Source of the DNA: Vibrio sp. ED004
GTDB taxonomy: Bacteria; Pseudomonadota; Gammaproteobacteria; Enterobacterales; Vibrionaceae
NCBI RefSeq assembly: GCF_023206395.1
Contig: NZ_CP066150.1
Location: 434,001 to 498,000 of the forward strand
Direction of reading: 5' to 3'
Length of the DNA: 64,000 bases
The stretch's first letter is position 1. Each line of letters opens with the position of its first letter. This document shows positions 62,028 to 64,000 of this stretch, one piece after another. The position numbers were made by a program, and so were the translations under genes. Under the pieces are notes generated by a model. The model saw only the letters and a program-made list of their open reading frames with translations, searched no databases and was not told the DNA's origin.

Positions 62028-62855
62028 ATGTATTTTAAAGCTCTAATGTTGAGTGGCTGTGTTGCGTTGGCCGGTTGTCAATCTGCACAAGTAGTTGAGC
62101 AAGTACAAGTGGCACAGGCTGAACAAGTTAACTCTATTGCTGGTCTTCAATTTGCCCCTATGAAGCTTCCAAGCTCGGCAATTTTCGATGTAACACCAGA
62201 CAGTCAAATTTTAAACTATCAGGGTATAAACAGCCCTGTAGTAGCGATCGAACTACCAGCGGATCGTGGTGAATACTCTATTAAGATCACTAGCATGATC
62301 GGTGAGACTGCATTTGTTCCTAATGCGGTTATCTATGATAAGAACGGTCGTGAGTTGGAGCGTTACGGTAAAGACAGCTTTGAATACGCGAAGCCTAGGT
62401 TGCATTTGGGCAACCGTCTTGTTGCAGAAAACGATTTCTACCCACCGACAACTGCTGAGTCTGTGTACTTAGTTATCTATACAGAGCAAGAAGATCTTGG
62501 TGGTTTTACTGATGTAATTCACCCTGCACGTCTAGATGCGGAAGGCCGTGGTAACTATTTGCCAGAAGTAGAAGATATTCTAGTTCCAAATGCGAATGTC
62601 GGTAAGATAGAAGTAACGATTGATAGAGTGGGCTTCTTCTCATTCGGGGCTAGCAGTGAATCTAACGCTAAACCAGCGGCAGCAGCTACGGTTGAGACAA
62701 TTCAACCAGAAACACAAACTTACTACCATAATGCAATTCAAGCAGCAGTAGACGCAGACAATATTCCAAAAGCTCTGAGCCTGCTAGATGAAGCAAAAGC
62801 ATTGGGTATTGAAGGCGCACAAGAAGTTTTTGTAAAAGCAGTCAATAAAAAGTAG
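62028..62855 (+). CDS. malM: MalM-type maltose operon lipoprotein
   Basis: MalM is a periplasmic protein of the maltose regulon with unknown precise role. The 275-aa protein has a lipobox (LAGCQS, Cys17) instead of a plain signal peptide, so it should be membrane-anchored. The MalM pattern is visible: FAPMKLPSSAIFDVTPDSQILNY (in parts), SPVVAIELPADRGEYSIKITSMI and FYPPTTAESVYLVIYTEQEDLGG. It lies downstream of lamB as in enteric bacteria. Confidence 0.93.
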   Translation: MYFKALMLSGCVALAGCQSAQVVEQVQVAQAEQVNSIAGLQFAPMKLPSSAIFDVTPDSQILNYQGINSPVVAIELPADRGEYSIKITSMIGETAFVPNAVIYDKNGRELERYGKDSFEYAKPRLHLGNRLVAENDFYPPTTAESVYLVIYTEQEDLGGFTDVIHPARLDAEGRGNYLPEVEDILVPNANVGKIEVTIDRVGFFSFGASSESNAKPAAAATVETIQPETQTYYHNAIQAAVDADNIPKALSLLDEAKALGIEGAQEVFVKAVNKK

Positions 62856-62893
62856 TCGACGAGTTTGTCAATACCGATAGATATAAAGAGAAG

Positions 62894-62917
62894 GGCTCCT
62901 AACTAGGAGCCTTTTTT
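62894..62917 (+). terminator. Terminator of malM
   Basis: GGCTCCTA pairs with TAGGAGCC, 2-nt loop as drawn, followed by T6. Confidence 0.9.
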
Positions 62918-63192
62918 ATTGCCGGTAATAAATTAAAATCAATACTGATATTCACAGAATACTTGATTGTAAATAACCACAGACTTACACATAATAACCA
63001 ATGCTAATATAAATTCGCGTGTATGGTTTTTATTTACTATTAGTTAAAACACTCTCGTCTATTTTACTCCCCTCAAACAGTTTAATACGAACTCTATTGA
63101 CGTATCACCATTTCACCTACCGACCTAAGCTCGGCTTCCTAAATTTTACGTAAACTGGAATTATACGTTTACACGAAGTCGTTATGCTTTCT

Positions 63193-63247
63193 ACTAAGAA
63201 CTAAGAACTAAGAACTAAGAACTAAGAACTAAGAACTAAGAACTAAG
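63193..63247 (+). repeat. Heptanucleotide tandem repeat, about eight copies
   Basis: Seven perfect ACTAAGA units (63193-63241) plus a partial eighth (63242-63247). It lies in the 62856-63411 gap between malM and the pullulanase-type gene; no gene covers it. Confidence 0.95.
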
Positions 63248-63330
63248 GTGGTTCATTTATCTCTTAACATTGGAGTTAATGGAGGCAATGGAATGATGTG
63301 GTGTATTGGGAATGGTGTTTGTTGAGGACA

Positions 63331-63354
63331 AAAAAAGGGAGACAGACGTCTCCC
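63331..63354 (-). terminator. Terminator of the pullulanase-type gene
   Basis: GGGAGAC (63337-63343) pairs with GTCTCCC (63348-63354); T6 follows on the minus strand. Confidence 0.85.
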
Positions 63355-63411
63355 AAAGGCTAGCTTTCGCTGGTTTTTATTATCTGTTACTTCGCTTCGA
63401 TACTTTAAGCT

Positions 63412-64000
63412 TTACTGCTTAGTGACCGAAACAACTGGACCATCTACGTCGTCATCCAGCTCGTGAATCGCATTCAGAGTGAATGTATAGCTGCCAGCTT
63501 CTGTTACGCTTAGTTGGCAGTTACCATCAGTTCCTAGGTCGATTGACCCATCAGCAAGTTCAACGGAATCACAACCAAAGTTAGGTGATACCCAATCAGC
63601 ATCAGCAAACTTGAAGCCATAGTTACCCGCTTCCAAGTTGCCTGTTACAGAATAAACCCCATTAGCAACAAAGTTCATCGCCCAATCATCAACAGGATTC
63701 CATCCATTCATGTCACCACGAACGTAAACTGTTGTTTGGCCGTATGGTGGAATACTAGACACATCCTTGTCTGAATTATCAACTGGCAGACCAGCACCTT
63801 GTGCACCGTCTTGAGCTTGCACGAACACAGCGGTGGTTAGTGCTGGTACTGTGAAGGTTTCAGTAGCAAAGGTTGCGTCTTTAACGGTGTCGTCAGCTGA
63901 GTTTTGTTGAACTGTGTGAAGTGTAAAGTCTGTTGCTCCTGTGATTTTGAACGATTGAGTTTCATTGGTTGAGTTTACAACCGCGACAATCGCATCGTTC
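63412..64000 (-). CDS. Secreted pullulanase/alpha-amylase-type enzyme, C-terminal part
   Basis: The gene starts outside the window and the frame is open to the edge. The first visible part (NDAIVAVVNSTNETQSFK, then FTLHTVQQNSADDTVKDATF and FTVPALTTAVFVQAQDG) is the C-terminal all-beta domain of type I pullulanases. It is followed by a module with TTVYVRGDMNGWNPVDDW and GNYGFKFADADW, similar to starch-binding or PulA-associated E-set modules, then a Asp/Glu-rich tail. Catalytic parts are not visible. It is convergent with malM and fits the alpha-glucan theme. Confidence 0.85.
   Translation of the reverse strand, partial: NDAIVAVVNSTNETQSFKITGATDFTLHTVQQNSADDTVKDATFATETFTVPALTTAVFVQAQDGAQGAGLPVDNSDKDVSSIPPYGQTTVYVRGDMNGWNPVDDWAMNFVANGVYSVTGNLEAGNYGFKFADADWVSPNFGCDSVELADGSIDLGTDGNCQLSVTEAGSYTFTLNAIHELDDDVDGPVVSVTKQ

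Noticed and set aside
63193..63247. CRISPR-like array
   Set aside because: The repeat unit is only 7 bp and contiguous, with no spacers and no cas genes; it is a simple tandem repeat.
1..64000. Genomic island, prophage or tRNA-linked insertion
   Set aside because: No tRNA gene, integrase, phage genes or attachment repeats are seen; most units are common Vibrio chromosomal genes.

Overview
The window reads as a chromosome segment of a marine gammaproteobacterium of the family Vibrionaceae, most likely Vibrio. The evidence is the set of Vibrio-type paralogs (glp, ula, yia-like, mal), the moderate GC content and many short bidirectional terminators. The Splendidus clade and chromosome II are plausible but were not tested. 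There is no phage, plasmid or CRISPR. The only mobile element is one decayed IS110/IS1111-type insertion sequence near the left edge.

Layout. 1-2 kb: end of a LysR regulator, its terminator, then the broken IS. 2-8.5 kb: an SDR oxidoreductase and the glycerol regulon (glpD, glpR, glpK, glpF) with GlpR half-sites. 8.9-13.4 kb: small resistance and regulator units, each with visible operators: a PACE efflux pump with a divergent LysR gene, arsR-acr3, and a frameshifted HPP membrane protein with a divergent TetR gene. 13.4-25.2 kb: mixed accessory genes (HAD phosphatase, MFS pump behind a MerR-type promoter, FrnE-like DsbA protein, YcaQ glycosylase, LysR/ABM/Gfo-Idh unit, AraC-GyrI regulator), then a large unclassified secreted protein and two small hypotheticals.

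25.2-35.0 kb: the L-ascorbate (ula) regulon. It comprises ulaG, ulaR and a divergent operon with a fused UlaA-UlaB permease, UlaC, UlaF, a HAD phosphatase, UlaD and UlaE, followed by a second HAD phosphatase and an Rpe paralog. 35.6-47.0 kb: a long minus-strand operon equivalent to E. coli yiaK-S for 2,3-diketo-L-gulonate. It has the reductase, TRAP transporter, L-xylulose-type kinase, YiaL protein, IclR regulator, and second copies of the UlaF, UlaD, UlaE and HAD proteins in the same relative order. Both routes should converge on D-xylulose 5-phosphate. A glycerate kinase follows.

48.6-58 kb: catalase behind a well-spaced OxyR-type site, patatin-like lipase, D-2-hydroxyacid dehydrogenase, Fpr with a DUF1971 protein, YihG-type acyltransferase, TrmK-like methyltransferase and a GGDEF protein with an altered signature. 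58-64 kb: alpha-glucan use, with glgX, lamB (MalT-box-like sites upstream), malM and the C-terminus of a secreted pullulanase-type enzyme.

Nothing here is certainly a new system. The best candidates for new biology are the duplicated ascorbate/diketogulonate module that carries a HAD phosphatase in each copy, the secreted EF-hand-containing orphan at 21973-24207, and the MerR-type promoter of the MFS pump. All sites, identities and functions were read by eye; no database search was run.
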